Shown in pieces: positions 22,840-31,450 of a stretch of DNA of 64,000 bases. A model generated the notes under the pieces. That model did not search any database, was not told the DNA's origin, and worked only from the letters and a program-made list of their open reading frames with translations. Made by a program: the position numbers and the translations under genes. Positions within the stretch are counted from its first letter, which is position 1. Each line of letters begins with the position of its first letter. Source of the DNA: Chryseobacterium caseinilyticum (GTDB taxonomy: Bacteria > Bacteroidota > Bacteroidia > Flavobacteriales > Weeksellaceae); contig NZ_JACYFS010000003.1 in assembly GCF_014837145.1 (NCBI RefSeq), positions 1 to 64,000 on the forward strand, in the 5' to 3' direction.

Positions 22840-24951
22840 ATGAATTTTAAACCCATCTTATTAACGGCTGGAGTATTGTTTTCAGCTACTTTTTATTCTC
22901 AGAAAATGAATTATCCTAAAGCTATAAAAGGAAATCAAACCGATACTTACTTCGGAACTGCCGTTGCAGATCCGTACAGAGATTTGGAAAACGACTCTCA
23001 ACCCACCAAAAAATGGGTGGATGAAGAGGTGGCTTTCAGCCAGAATTATTTATCTAAAATTCCGTTCAGACAGGAAATCGCAAAACAACTGACAGACATC
23101 TGGAATTACGAAAAGATCGGTGCACCCTTTAAAGAAGGAGATTATACGTATTACTATAAAAATAACGGACTGCAGGCACAATCTGTATTGTACAGAACCG
23201 ATAACAAAACCAAAACAACAGAAGTTTTTTTAGATCCAAATAAATTTTCAGAAAAAGGAACGACGTCACTTTCAAGTCTGTCTTTCAATAAAAAAGGAAA
23301 TCTGGCAGCTTATGCTATTTCAGAGGGTGGAAGCGACTGGAACAAGATCATCATCATCGATGCAATTACCAAAAAACAAATCGACGAAACTATTGTTGAC
23401 GTCAAGTTTAGTGGTGTTGCATGGCAGGGCGATGAAGGTTTTTATTACTCGAGTTATGATAAACCGAAAGAAGGAACAGTGCTTTCTGGTATGACTGATA
23501 AACATAAGGTTTACTATCATAAATTAGGTACAAAACAATCTGCCGACCAGTTGATTTTCGGAGGAGAAAAAACACCGAGAAGATATTTGGGAGCGTACCT
23601 GTCTGAAGACGAAAGATATTTGATTATTTCTGCAGCCAATGCAACCAATGGAAATGAAGTTTATATTAAAGACCTAAAAAAAGGTGGCGATTTCGTACAG
23701 ATCAACAGCGGTTTTGATATCAATGCCAATATTGTGGACACCGACGGCGATAATCTCTATATTTTTACCGATAAAGATGCACCCAATATGCGTTTGGTGA
23801 AAACTACCATCCAAAATCCAACTCCGGCAACCTGGAAAGACGTGATCCCTGAAACAGAAAATGTGTTGGGTATTTCCTCAGGCGGAGGATATTTCTTTGC
23901 AACCTACATGGTTGATGCAATTGACAAAGTTAAACAGTTCGACAAAAATGGAAAACTGATCAGAGAAATTTCTCTACCTGGAAAAGGAAATGTTGGTGGT
24001 TTCGGTGGTAAGAAAAAGGAGAAGGAAATGTACTATTCTTTCAGCAATTATATTACACCCGGAACGACTTATAAATTCAATGCAGACACCGGAAAATCTG
24101 AGGTGTATCAGAAGCCAAAAGTAAAATTCAATCCTGAAGATTACGTTTCTGAACAGGTATTTTACACATCAAAAGACGGTACAAAAGTTCCGATGATGAT
24201 CAGCTATAAGAAAGGAATTAAGATGGATGGTAAAAATCCGACAATGCTGTATTCTTACGGTGGTTTCAACATCAGCTTACAGCCTTCCTTCTCGGTTGTC
24301 AATGCCATCTGGATGGAAAATGGCGGAATCTATGCCGTTCCAAACATCCGCGGTGGTGGAGAATACGGAAAAAAATGGCACGATGCAGGAACGAAAATGG
24401 ATAAGAAAAATGTATTCGAAGATTTCATAGCAGCCGGAGAATATCTTCAGGCTAAAGGCTATACTTCAAAAGAATACATGGCACTTTCAGGAAGATCAAA
24501 CGGTGGACTTTTGGTTGGGGCAACCATGACGATGCGTCCGGATCTGGCCAGAGTCGCTTTTCCCGGAGTGGGTGTTTTAGATATGTTGAGATACAATAAA
24601 TTCACTGCCGGCGCGGGTTGGTCTTACGATTACGGAACGGCCGAAGACAACAAGGAGATGTTTGATTATCTTAAATCATACTCTCCGGTTCACAATGTAA
24701 AAGCAGGCATCTGTTATCCATCAACGATGATTATTACAAGTGATCACGATGACAGAGTGGTTCCGGCACACTCATTTAAATTCGGGGCAGAATTGCAGGA
24801 AAAACAGAAATGTGCCAACCCAATTTTAATAAGAATTGAAAAGAATGCAGGTCACGGTGCAGGAAGAGCAACCGACCAGGTCATCAGTGAAAATGCAGAT
24901 TTACTTTCTTTTGCGCTGTATGAAATGGGTGTGAAAAAATTAGGAAAATAA
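22840..24951 (+). CDS. Prolyl oligopeptidase (S9A family)
   Basis: A 703-residue secreted serine peptidase that cuts short peptides after proline. A Sec signal peptide (MNFKPILLTAGVLFSATFYSQ) precedes a seven-bladed beta-propeller (about 80-415) and the alpha/beta-hydrolase domain. Ser553 lies in SGRSNGGLL, the acidic residue in DHDDRVVP, and His in NAGHGAG; IWMENGGIYAVPNIRGGGEYG is typical of S9A. Start at 22840 gives a proper signal peptide; an upstream TTG in frame is part of the -7 box. Likely periplasmic. Single-gene unit with its own terminator. Confidence 0.94.
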   Translation: MNFKPILLTAGVLFSATFYSQKMNYPKAIKGNQTDTYFGTAVADPYRDLENDSQPTKKWVDEEVAFSQNYLSKIPFRQEIAKQLTDIWNYEKIGAPFKEGDYTYYYKNNGLQAQSVLYRTDNKTKTTEVFLDPNKFSEKGTTSLSSLSFNKKGNLAAYAISEGGSDWNKIIIIDAITKKQIDETIVDVKFSGVAWQGDEGFYYSSYDKPKEGTVLSGMTDKHKVYYHKLGTKQSADQLIFGGEKTPRRYLGAYLSEDERYLIISAANATNGNEVYIKDLKKGGDFVQINSGFDINANIVDTDGDNLYIFTDKDAPNMRLVKTTIQNPTPATWKDVIPETENVLGISSGGGYFFATYMVDAIDKVKQFDKNGKLIREISLPGKGNVGGFGGKKKEKEMYYSFSNYITPGTTYKFNADTGKSEVYQKPKVKFNPEDYVSEQVFYTSKDGTKVPMMISYKKGIKMDGKNPTMLYSYGGFNISLQPSFSVVNAIWMENGGIYAVPNIRGGGEYGKKWHDAGTKMDKKNVFEDFIAAGEYLQAKGYTSKEYMALSGRSNGGLLVGATMTMRPDLARVAFPGVGVLDMLRYNKFTAGAGWSYDYGTAEDNKEMFDYLKSYSPVHNVKAGICYPSTMIITSDHDDRVVPAHSFKFGAELQEKQKCANPILIRIEKNAGHGAGRATDQVISENADLLSFALYEMGVKKLGK

Positions 24952-24976
24952 TAAAATACTATTTTTAATTAAATAT

Positions 24977-25014
24977 AAAAGCGACATTGTAACAGTACGG
25001 TGTCGCTTTTTTTA
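24977..25014 (+). terminator. Terminator of the prolyl oligopeptidase gene
   Basis: Stem AAAAGCGACA / TGTCGCTTTT with a 14-base loop and a T run. Confidence 0.85.
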
Positions 25015-25060
25015 TTAAAGCTTTTAAAGATTATTTTTTATCTGTTTCAATTAAAAAATC

Positions 25061-25140
25061 GCCACGAATTCACGAATGTTATTTTCCTGCGAAATTGGAT
25101 TTTTACTAAATTTAATAATGATAATTCGTGCATTCATGGC
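25061..25140. repeat. Inverted-repeat element, MITE-like, about 80 bp
   Basis: Ends GCCACGAATTCACGAAT and ATTCGTGCATTCATGGC are inverted repeats that match at 15 of 17 positions; the 46 bases between them hold no gene. It could be a small non-autonomous mobile element or a decayed palindromic repeat. No clear target-site duplication was seen. Confidence 0.6.
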
Positions 25141-25472
25141 AAAAAAACATTATTAATGAAACTTGTGTAGGTGATTAAAAGTCCCAAAGTAACAACTTAT
25201 CAAAGAATAGAATGAAATCCTCTGATCCTCATCAAAATCTTAAAACCAATTAAAGATTTTTAAGTCGCTTCAAGCTTACAACAAGCTTAGAAAACAGGAA
25301 TCAACTAGAAAGAAAATCAAATTTTTTTCAAAGAATAATGTGTCCTTTTATGTGGAACAATTTTAAAAAATCTCCTATGACTGATGTGTTTAAAATTATT
25401 CTTTCAAACTGAAAATCAGCACCGAAACATTAATCCAAAAATGCTTACTTTTAAAATCTTAAATCAGAAAGC
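25141..25472. other. Intergenic stretch before the mutase gene
   Basis: AT-rich with no open frame, repeat or strong promoter. TACTTTTA near 25444-25451 is one base off the -7 consensus and could drive the mutase gene. Confidence 0.4.
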
Positions 25473-27584
25473 ATGAGAAGGGAAATTCAAAATAAAAATC
25501 CCCAATTTACTATATCAGAAAAACATTTGGAAGTCTATCAGTTCGAGAAAGACGGTCTTGAATTGAAATCAAAATACACTTCTGAGGATATTAAAGATCA
25601 GACTATCAGCGATTCTTCACCGGGAATTGCTCCTTTTTTACGGGGACCTTACTCCACAATGTATGTTCAGAAACCGTGGACGGTGCGTCAGTACGCAGGT
25701 TTTTCAACTGCTGAAGAATCCAATGCTTTTTACAGAAGAAATCTGGCAGCCGGACAAAAAGGACTTTCCGTAGCTTTCGATTTGGCAACCCACAGAGGAT
25801 ATGATTCGGACCATGCAAGAGTAGTGGGTGACGTTGGGAAAGCTGGTGTTGCGATTGATTCTGTTGAGGATATGAAGATTTTATTTAATGAAATCCCTCT
25901 GGATGAAATCTCAGTTTCGATGACGATGAACGGTGCCGTTTTGCCGATTTTGTCTTTTTATATTGTCGCTGCAGAAGAGCAGGGCGTTTCTCAGGATAAG
26001 CTTTCAGGAACAATTCAGAATGATATTTTAAAGGAATTCATGGTGAGAAATACTTACATTTATCCGCCGACACCATCCATGAAAATCATTGCTGATATTT
26101 TTGAATATACATCTAAAAATATCCCGAAATTCAATTCAATTTCCATCTCAGGCTATCACATGCAGGAAGCCGGAGCCACGCCGGTTTTGGAAATGGCTTA
26201 CACTTTAGCCGACGGTCTGGAATATGTAAGAACTGGAATAAAAGCAGGAATGAATGTCGATGACTTCGCTCCAAGACTGTCTTTTTTCTGGGCAATCGGA
26301 ATGAATCACTTCATGGAAATTGCTAAAATGCGTGCTGCAAGATATATTTGGGCAACTTTGTTAAAGCAGTTTAATCCTCAGAATCCAAAATCTTTAGCAT
26401 TAAGAACGCATTCTCAGACCTCCGGCTGGTCTTTGACGGAACAGGAACCATTTAACAATATCACAAGAACTGCCATCGAAGCTTTATCTTCAGCTTTGGG
26501 AGGAACTCAGTCTTTGCATACTAACGCTTTGGATGAAGCCATCGCACTCCCGACGGATTATTCTGCGAAAATTGCGAGAAATACACAGATTATTCTTCAG
26601 CAGGAAAGCGGAATCTGCGATGTTGTTGATCCGATGGGCGGAAGTAATCTTGTAGAAGCTTTAACCCAGCAGATGATCGAAGAAGCCATGAAATTCATCG
26701 ATGAGGTAGAAAAAGAAGGCGGAATGACCAAAGCCATCGAAGCAGGAATTCCAAAAATGAGAATTGAGGAAGCAGCCGCAAAAAAGCAGGCGAAAATTGA
26801 CAGCGGCGAAGAATTTATCATTGGTGTCAATTCATTCAGATCGAGTTTAAAACAAACGCCAATTGACATTTTAGATATCGATAACACGGAAGTCCGCAGA
26901 AAACAAATCGAAAGACTTGAATCTATCAAATCAACCAGAAAGACCGAGGCGGTCGGCCAAATTTTAAATGATATTAGAAATTGTGCTAAAACCGGGAACG
27001 GAAATCTATTAGAACTTTGCATAGAGGCAGCCCGCAGAAGAGTGACTTTGGGCGAAATGAGCGATGCGATGGAAGAAAGTTTCGGACGTTACAAAGCCAA
27101 CATCAGAACAATACAGGGAGTTTACGCTATGAATGCAGGTAAAAACGAATACTTTGGAAAAGCCCTTGAGCTTACTCAGAAATTTGAAGAAGAAGAAGGC
27201 CGCCGCCCGAGAATTATGGTGGCAAAAATGGGTCAGGATGGTCATGACCGCGGTGCAAAAGTAGTTGCAACGGCTTTTGCCGACATGGGATTTGACGTGG
27301 ATGTTGCGCCATTATTCCAAACTCCTGAAGAAGTAGCGAAACAGGCGGTGGAAAATGACATTCATATTTTGGGTGTGTCGTCTCTGGCGGCAGGTCACAA
27401 AACTTTGGTTCCGCAGGTTGTTGAAGAACTGAAAAAACTAGGTGCAGAAGATATTACAATTGTCGTAGGTGGCGTAATTCCACAGCAGGATTATGAATAT
27501 CTGTATGCGAATGGTGCTGATTTTATTTTCGGTCCCGGAACGAATTTACCGAAGTGTGCGGTGGATATTTTGAACAGGTTTTAG
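25473..27584 (+). CDS. mutB: Methylmalonyl-CoA mutase, large (catalytic) subunit
   Basis: A 703-residue enzyme that interconverts methylmalonyl-CoA and succinyl-CoA with adenosylcobalamin. The TIM-barrel part starts with [27 protein letters not shown] and [19 protein letters not shown]; the C-terminal B12 domain (from about 570) has the cobalt-binding motif GQDGHDRG with His591, then [15 protein letters not shown] and [10 protein letters not shown]. In Bacteroidota the small subunit gene usually lies directly upstream and overlaps; here 521 bases of non-coding DNA precede it and no mutA is in the window. The protein looks intact, so a small subunit may be elsewhere or the enzyme may work as a single chain. 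Confidence 0.95.
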   Translation: MRREIQNKNPQFTISEKHLEVYQFEKDGLELKSKYTSEDIKDQTISDSSPGIAPFLRGPYSTMYVQKPWTVRQYAGFSTAEESNAFYRRNLAAGQKGLSVAFDLATHRGYDSDHARVVGDVGKAGVAIDSVEDMKILFNEIPLDEISVSMTMNGAVLPILSFYIVAAEEQGVSQDKLSGTIQNDILKEFMVRNTYIYPPTPSMKIIADIFEYTSKNIPKFNSISISGYHMQEAGATPVLEMAYTLADGLEYVRTGIKAGMNVDDFAPRLSFFWAIGMNHFMEIAKMRAARYIWATLLKQFNPQNPKSLALRTHSQTSGWSLTEQEPFNNITRTAIEALSSALGGTQSLHTNALDEAIALPTDYSAKIARNTQIILQQESGICDVVDPMGGSNLVEALTQQMIEEAMKFIDEVEKEGGMTKAIEAGIPKMRIEEAAAKKQAKIDSGEEFIIGVNSFRSSLKQTPIDILDIDNTEVRRKQIERLESIKSTRKTEAVGQILNDIRNCAKTGNGNLLELCIEAARRRVTLGEMSDAMEESFGRYKANIRTIQGVYAMNAGKNEYFGKALELTQKFEEEEGRRPRIMVAKMGQDGHDRGAKVVATAFADMGFDVDVAPLFQTPEEVAKQAVENDIHILGVSSLAAGHKTLVPQVVEELKKLGAEDITIVVGGVIPQQDYEYLYANGADFIFGPGTNLPKCAVDILNRF

Positions 27585-27656
27585 ATTAAAATCTAATAAG
27601 AATTCAGAAAATTGCACACCATTTGCATTTAAAGCCATAACCAAAAACAAAATATT

Positions 27657-28160
27657 ATGGCTTATACAGTAATTTCAGTATTTCCGCCGGCAACTGACAC
27701 CGAGGAAGTAAAATCACAATTAAGGAGCGAAGGATTTTCAGATGAAAATATTATCGTTTCAAAATCTAAAGTAGATGTTGATTCTGCAAATGATCTTGAG
27801 GATGATGAAAACACAAGGCATTTTTGGGATCACATGTTTGCCAACGACACCGAAATGCTTGATGCCTACAGCAAAAAAAGCAGAGGAAACACCACTATCG
27901 TTTTGTACACCAGCAGCTACGATGAAGCACAGAGAGCAAAATCGATTCTAGACGGAAAAGGAGCTATCGAAATCATAAAACAGCGGGAAGGCGAAACTAT
28001 CAGAAAGGAGGTTCCGGACGACATCCCTCAGGATGTAGAAAGAGGAATTATTGCTAAGGCAAAACACAATTTATACTTCCTTGGTTCAGAAAGAAATTAT
28101 ACCACTACACCAGAACAGGGTATGGGAGATACAATGGATGGATTGGGATCTAAAGATTAA
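27657..28160 (+). CDS. Stress-protein-like protein of unknown function
   Basis: A 167-residue soluble protein without signal peptide. Residues 1-25 (MAYTVISVFPPATDTEEVKSQLRSE) and 85-105 (TTIVLYTSSYDEAQRAKSIL) form two beta-alpha units of the sort found in the general-stress-protein 17M/YflT group, where a GF motif precedes an aspartate-rich stretch (here DLEDDENTRHFWDHMF). Acidic overall. Single gene with terminator. The family link is tentative. Confidence 0.7.
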   Translation: MAYTVISVFPPATDTEEVKSQLRSEGFSDENIIVSKSKVDVDSANDLEDDENTRHFWDHMFANDTEMLDAYSKKSRGNTTIVLYTSSYDEAQRAKSILDGKGAIEIIKQREGETIRKEVPDDIPQDVERGIIAKAKHNLYFLGSERNYTTTPEQGMGDTMDGLGSKD

Positions 28161-28162
28161 AC

Positions 28163-28199
28163 AAAAAAAACCGGTATGAAAAACATACCGGTTTTTTTA
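28163..28199. terminator. Bidirectional terminator between convergent genes
   Basis: Perfect stem AAAAAACCGGTATG / CATACCGGTTTTTT with A and T runs; shared by the plus-strand stress-type gene and the minus-strand S46 peptidase gene. Confidence 0.9.
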
Positions 28200-28213
28200 T
28201 GAAGCAATTTTGA

Positions 28214-30412
28214 TTACTTCTTCTTTTTTGCAGGAGCTGCAGTAGGAACTTTAGATTTTCCTGTATCTGCAGGAGTGTTTTCGTCCTTTACCAGTTTCAG
28301 CTCATCTACGATTCTTCTTGCACCGGCATATTTGTCGATTGTCCAAAGTACAAAACGAACGTCTACGCTGATGGTTTTCTGCCATTCTTTTTCGAAAACG
28401 ATGTCTCCGCTTAAAGCTTCGCTGTTTCCGTCGAATGCGATACCGATAAGGTTACCGTCACCGTCGATTACCGGAGAACCTGAGTTTCCACCTGTAATAT
28501 CGTTATCTGAAAGGAAGTTTACCGGTAAATATCCTGCTTTGTCAGCATACATTCCGTAATCTTTAGCTCCCTGAAGTGCCAAAACTCTCTGAGGAAGATC
28601 AAATTCTTCATCCTTCGGCTTGTACTTCCCTACTAAACCTTCCATTGTAGTATAATAGTTATCTGTAACTCCGAAATAGTTTCTGTCGTCTCTTACAGGC
28701 AATGTTGTAATCTGTCCGTAAGTAAGTCTCATTGTAGAGTTTGCATCCGGATAGAATTTTTTCTCAGGCATAGCCTTCATCAATCCTGCAAGGAACAGTC
28801 TGTTGTTTTTTGCAAAATTATCATCAATTTTTACAAATCTTTCAGCTGAAGCTTTTTGATCTGCCATAATTCCTTTTGCGATTTTCAATAACGGATCTGC
28901 ATCCAGCTTCACACGGTCAGGATTCTGAAGGAAATTGGTAGCTGAAGTTTTATTTGCAAAAATTGAAGAGAATGCAACATTAGAAAGATTCTTAGCATCA
29001 AGAGCCATCAATGTCGGCGATGCAACATCTGCTTTCACTTTTGTCTGGTAAAGGTTTACCATAGAATTCATCATTTCACCTTCAAGCTGTGTGTTGATGC
29101 TTTCGTAAGTCTGCTTGATTGCATCTTCTACTTTAGGTTTCATAGCTACTCTACCCGCCAAATCCTGAGATGCATAGCTGTTGAATAAGCTTGAAAGCTG
29201 AAGTGCTACTGAGAAATATTTTGAATTTCTTGTTAAAAGAGAAGCATAGTTTCTTTCAACATTTCTGTCTGAAGTCTGTTTGTAATAGGTTTTAACTTCG
29301 TCTAAAACCATTTCATTCTCAAGATTTGCAGGTTGTACTGCCCACGTTCTGAATGTATTTTCTACATTCTGTTTGTCAGTAATTGTTCCGTTTTTGATTA
29401 CGGCATCAATTGTTCCCTGTCTGTTTTTCCAGTAGTTGGCTACTGAAGCATATTGTGAAGCGTAAGCCAACTGTGTGGTTTTGTCCTTGTCCATAAATTT
29501 CTTCATCACATCCATCGCCAGTTTTGAAGCTTCTACCCAAGCCGGATAGTCTTTGTTCACCATCTGATCGATACCGTAAGAAGTGAGGTAACGGTTTGTT
29601 CTTCCAGGGTAGCCTAAGATCATTGAGAAATCACCCGGCTTAATTCCTTTCAAAGAAACCGGAAGTGAATGCTTTGGCTTCAAAGGAACGTTGCTTGGAG
29701 AATACTCTGCAGGATTTCCCGCAGCGTCAGCATAAACTCTGAAAACTGTAAAGTCTGCAGTATGTCTTGGCCATTCCCAGTTGTCTGTATCTCCACCGAA
29801 TTTACCTAATGATGAAGGTGGAGCACCCACCAATCTTATATCTTTATAATCCTGATATACAAAATAGTAGAACTCATTTCCATTGAAAAAATCTCTTACT
29901 ACAACTGTATATTTTCCGTTCTCTGAATTTTCTGTCTGGATTGCTTTTGATTCGGCATCGATTACTGCTTTTCTTTCAGCAGCAGACATCCTATTGTTTA
30001 ATTTTGAATTGATTCTCTGCGTAGCATCATCCATTCTCACTAAAAATCTTACGTAAAGATCTTTAGCATTAAACTCATCTTTATCTTTCATTGCCCAAAA
30101 ACCATCTTTCAGATAATCTTTGGCAGGCGTTGAAGCCGCAGCTACAGCACCATAACCACAGTGGTGATTGGTAAAAATTAGACCTCTGTCTGAAACGATT
30201 TCTCCTGTACAGAATCCACCGAAGCTTACGATAGCATCTTTAAGACTTGAATTGTTTACAGAATAAATCTCTTCCGGAGTAAGGTGAAGACCTTCTTTTT
30301 GCATGTCTACACCGTTAAGTCTCTTGACAAGCATCAGAAGCCACATGCCTTCATCAGCTCTCATCTGAGCGAAACTCAGTAAAAAAGTGAATAGTAAAAG
30401 TATTCTTTTCAT
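28214..30412 (-). CDS. S46 family dipeptidyl-peptidase, DPP7 type
   Basis: A 732-residue exported serine peptidase that removes dipeptides from peptide N-termini, important where amino acids are the main food. A signal sequence (about 1-19) precedes the chymotrypsin-like fold: catalytic His in IFTNHHCGYG (83-84), Asp in the WEWPRHTADFTVFRVYAD region, Ser644 in TGGNSGSP. The residue 18 after the serine is Gly662 (FDGN), the place where DPP11 enzymes carry an Arg; Gly is the DPP7 state and predicts preference for hydrophobic rather than acidic P1 residues. The tail from 710 is Lys/Pro/Ala-rich. Acts in the periplasm or at the surface. Confidence 0.93.
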   Translation of the reverse strand: MKRILLLFTFLLSFAQMRADEGMWLLMLVKRLNGVDMQKEGLHLTPEEIYSVNNSSLKDAIVSFGGFCTGEIVSDRGLIFTNHHCGYGAVAAASTPAKDYLKDGFWAMKDKDEFNAKDLYVRFLVRMDDATQRINSKLNNRMSAAERKAVIDAESKAIQTENSENGKYTVVVRDFFNGNEFYYFVYQDYKDIRLVGAPPSSLGKFGGDTDNWEWPRHTADFTVFRVYADAAGNPAEYSPSNVPLKPKHSLPVSLKGIKPGDFSMILGYPGRTNRYLTSYGIDQMVNKDYPAWVEASKLAMDVMKKFMDKDKTTQLAYASQYASVANYWKNRQGTIDAVIKNGTITDKQNVENTFRTWAVQPANLENEMVLDEVKTYYKQTSDRNVERNYASLLTRNSKYFSVALQLSSLFNSYASQDLAGRVAMKPKVEDAIKQTYESINTQLEGEMMNSMVNLYQTKVKADVASPTLMALDAKNLSNVAFSSIFANKTSATNFLQNPDRVKLDADPLLKIAKGIMADQKASAERFVKIDDNFAKNNRLFLAGLMKAMPEKKFYPDANSTMRLTYGQITTLPVRDDRNYFGVTDNYYTTMEGLVGKYKPKDEEFDLPQRVLALQGAKDYGMYADKAGYLPVNFLSDNDITGGNSGSPVIDGDGNLIGIAFDGNSEALSGDIVFEKEWQKTISVDVRFVLWTIDKYAGARRIVDELKLVKDENTPADTGKSKVPTAAPAKKKK

Positions 30413-30497
30413 TTTCTAAATAATTTTTGTGTGGCTAAATTACTAATTTTTACGCTATCTACTGCTTAAATGGTATGAAAATGGACAGATAAAGCGA

Positions 30498-30932
30498 ATG
30501 AAAAAGACAATATCAATATTTATAGGGTTTCTGTGTTTGGGATTGATCTTAAACTGTTCATCTGCAAAGATTAATAATGCACAAATCCAAAGACAGTGGA
30601 TGTTGGTTTCATTTAAAAATTTCACTAAAGAAGAACTGGTAAAAAGCAAGGCTGAAATCAATTTAACATCGGAAATTAAAGACAAAAAAATACAGGGCGG
30701 TGCATTCATGGGCTGCAACAGAATGTTTTTCACTGCTGAGATTAAATCTAAAGACAAAATAGAAATCTCCGGAGTCGGATCTACTTTGATGGCTTGTGAA
30801 AACATGAAACTTGAAGATGAATTTTCAAAAGAATTTAAAAAGGTGAAAAACTATAAGGTTGAAGGTCATTTTCTAACCTTATCTGATGAGGAAGGTAATC
30901 AAATGAAATTTATCGCAGCCGACTGGGATTAG
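30498..30932 (+). CDS. META-domain lipoprotein (HslJ-like)
   Basis: A 144-residue lipoprotein with signal sequence ending LILNC (Cys20). The META (DUF306) domain follows: RQWMLVSF, then MGCNRMFFTAEI (about 74-85) and VGSTLMACENM (about 95-105), which are the family's two cysteine-bearing blocks. E. coli HslJ, a relative, is a heat-inducible protein linked to novobiocin resistance; the role in flavobacteria is unknown. Divergent from the S46 peptidase gene. Confidence 0.88.
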   Translation: MKKTISIFIGFLCLGLILNCSSAKINNAQIQRQWMLVSFKNFTKEELVKSKAEINLTSEIKDKKIQGGAFMGCNRMFFTAEIKSKDKIEISGVGSTLMACENMKLEDEFSKEFKKVKNYKVEGHFLTLSDEEGNQMKFIAADWD

Positions 30933-30956
30933 TTTTGATAAAAATTTAAATAAAAA

Positions 30957-30986
30957 AATAAGTCCGCCATAGAAAGCGGACTTATT
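30957..30986. terminator. Bidirectional terminator
   Basis: Perfect stem AATAAGTCCGC / GCGGACTTATT with an 8-base loop, between convergent genes. T content after the stem is modest on the plus strand and better on the minus strand. Confidence 0.7.
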
Positions 30987-31024
30987 CATGAAAAGAAAAA
31001 TGGTTATTAGTTTTTGTGTTTAGT

Positions 31025-31444
31025 TTAGTTTTTTGGAATTGTTTTTTTAATGTCGTAAACAGTCATTTCCGGCGTCAATACAAATCCTTTTGTTTCGGTT
31101 TTCGCAGTATTGGCCTGTTTCGCTTTTGTCACTTTCCTTCCCGGAATTGCCGCTAAAACTTCTTCCAGACTAGCCGTATTGGGCAGCAACTTTCCCGAGT
31201 TATCTTTTGGCGTTTCAGCTTTTACATTTTTTTGCTTTTCAGCTAACCCTTGCTCCGAAGCCAGTTCTACAGAGGGTTTCTTACTCTGATTTTCTTTCGC
31301 TTCCTGCATCATTTTCGCTTCAAAAGCTTTGGACTCCTTGTAAGATTCAGCTTCCTGAGTCAGATTTTCAGTAGACTTTTTATTTTCCTGAGCGTAAATA
31401 TTCAGACTTAAAGCCAGAAATGGGATGATATATAATGATTTCAT
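31025..31444 (-). CDS. Small secreted charged protein of unknown function
   Basis: A 139-residue protein with a Sec signal peptide (MKSLYIIPFLALSLNIYAQ). The middle (20-85) is rich in Lys, Glu, Ala and Gln and probably a helical or disordered stretch; the end has TASLEEVLAAIPGRKVTK and TPEMTVYDIKKTIPKN, two similar short motifs with an aliphatic-I-P core. Last gene of the three-gene secreted-protein operon; 6 bases from the repeat protein. Function unknown. Confidence 0.75.
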   Translation of the reverse strand: MKSLYIIPFLALSLNIYAQENKKSTENLTQEAESYKESKAFEAKMMQEAKENQSKKPSVELASEQGLAEKQKNVKAETPKDNSGKLLPNTASLEEVLAAIPGRKVTKAKQANTAKTETKGFVLTPEMTVYDIKKTIPKN

Positions 31445-31450
31445 AATAGT

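Noticed and set aside
22544..22843. 99-codon frame spanning both tRNA genes
   Set aside because: Reads the tRNAs as protein, giving the same peptide twice.
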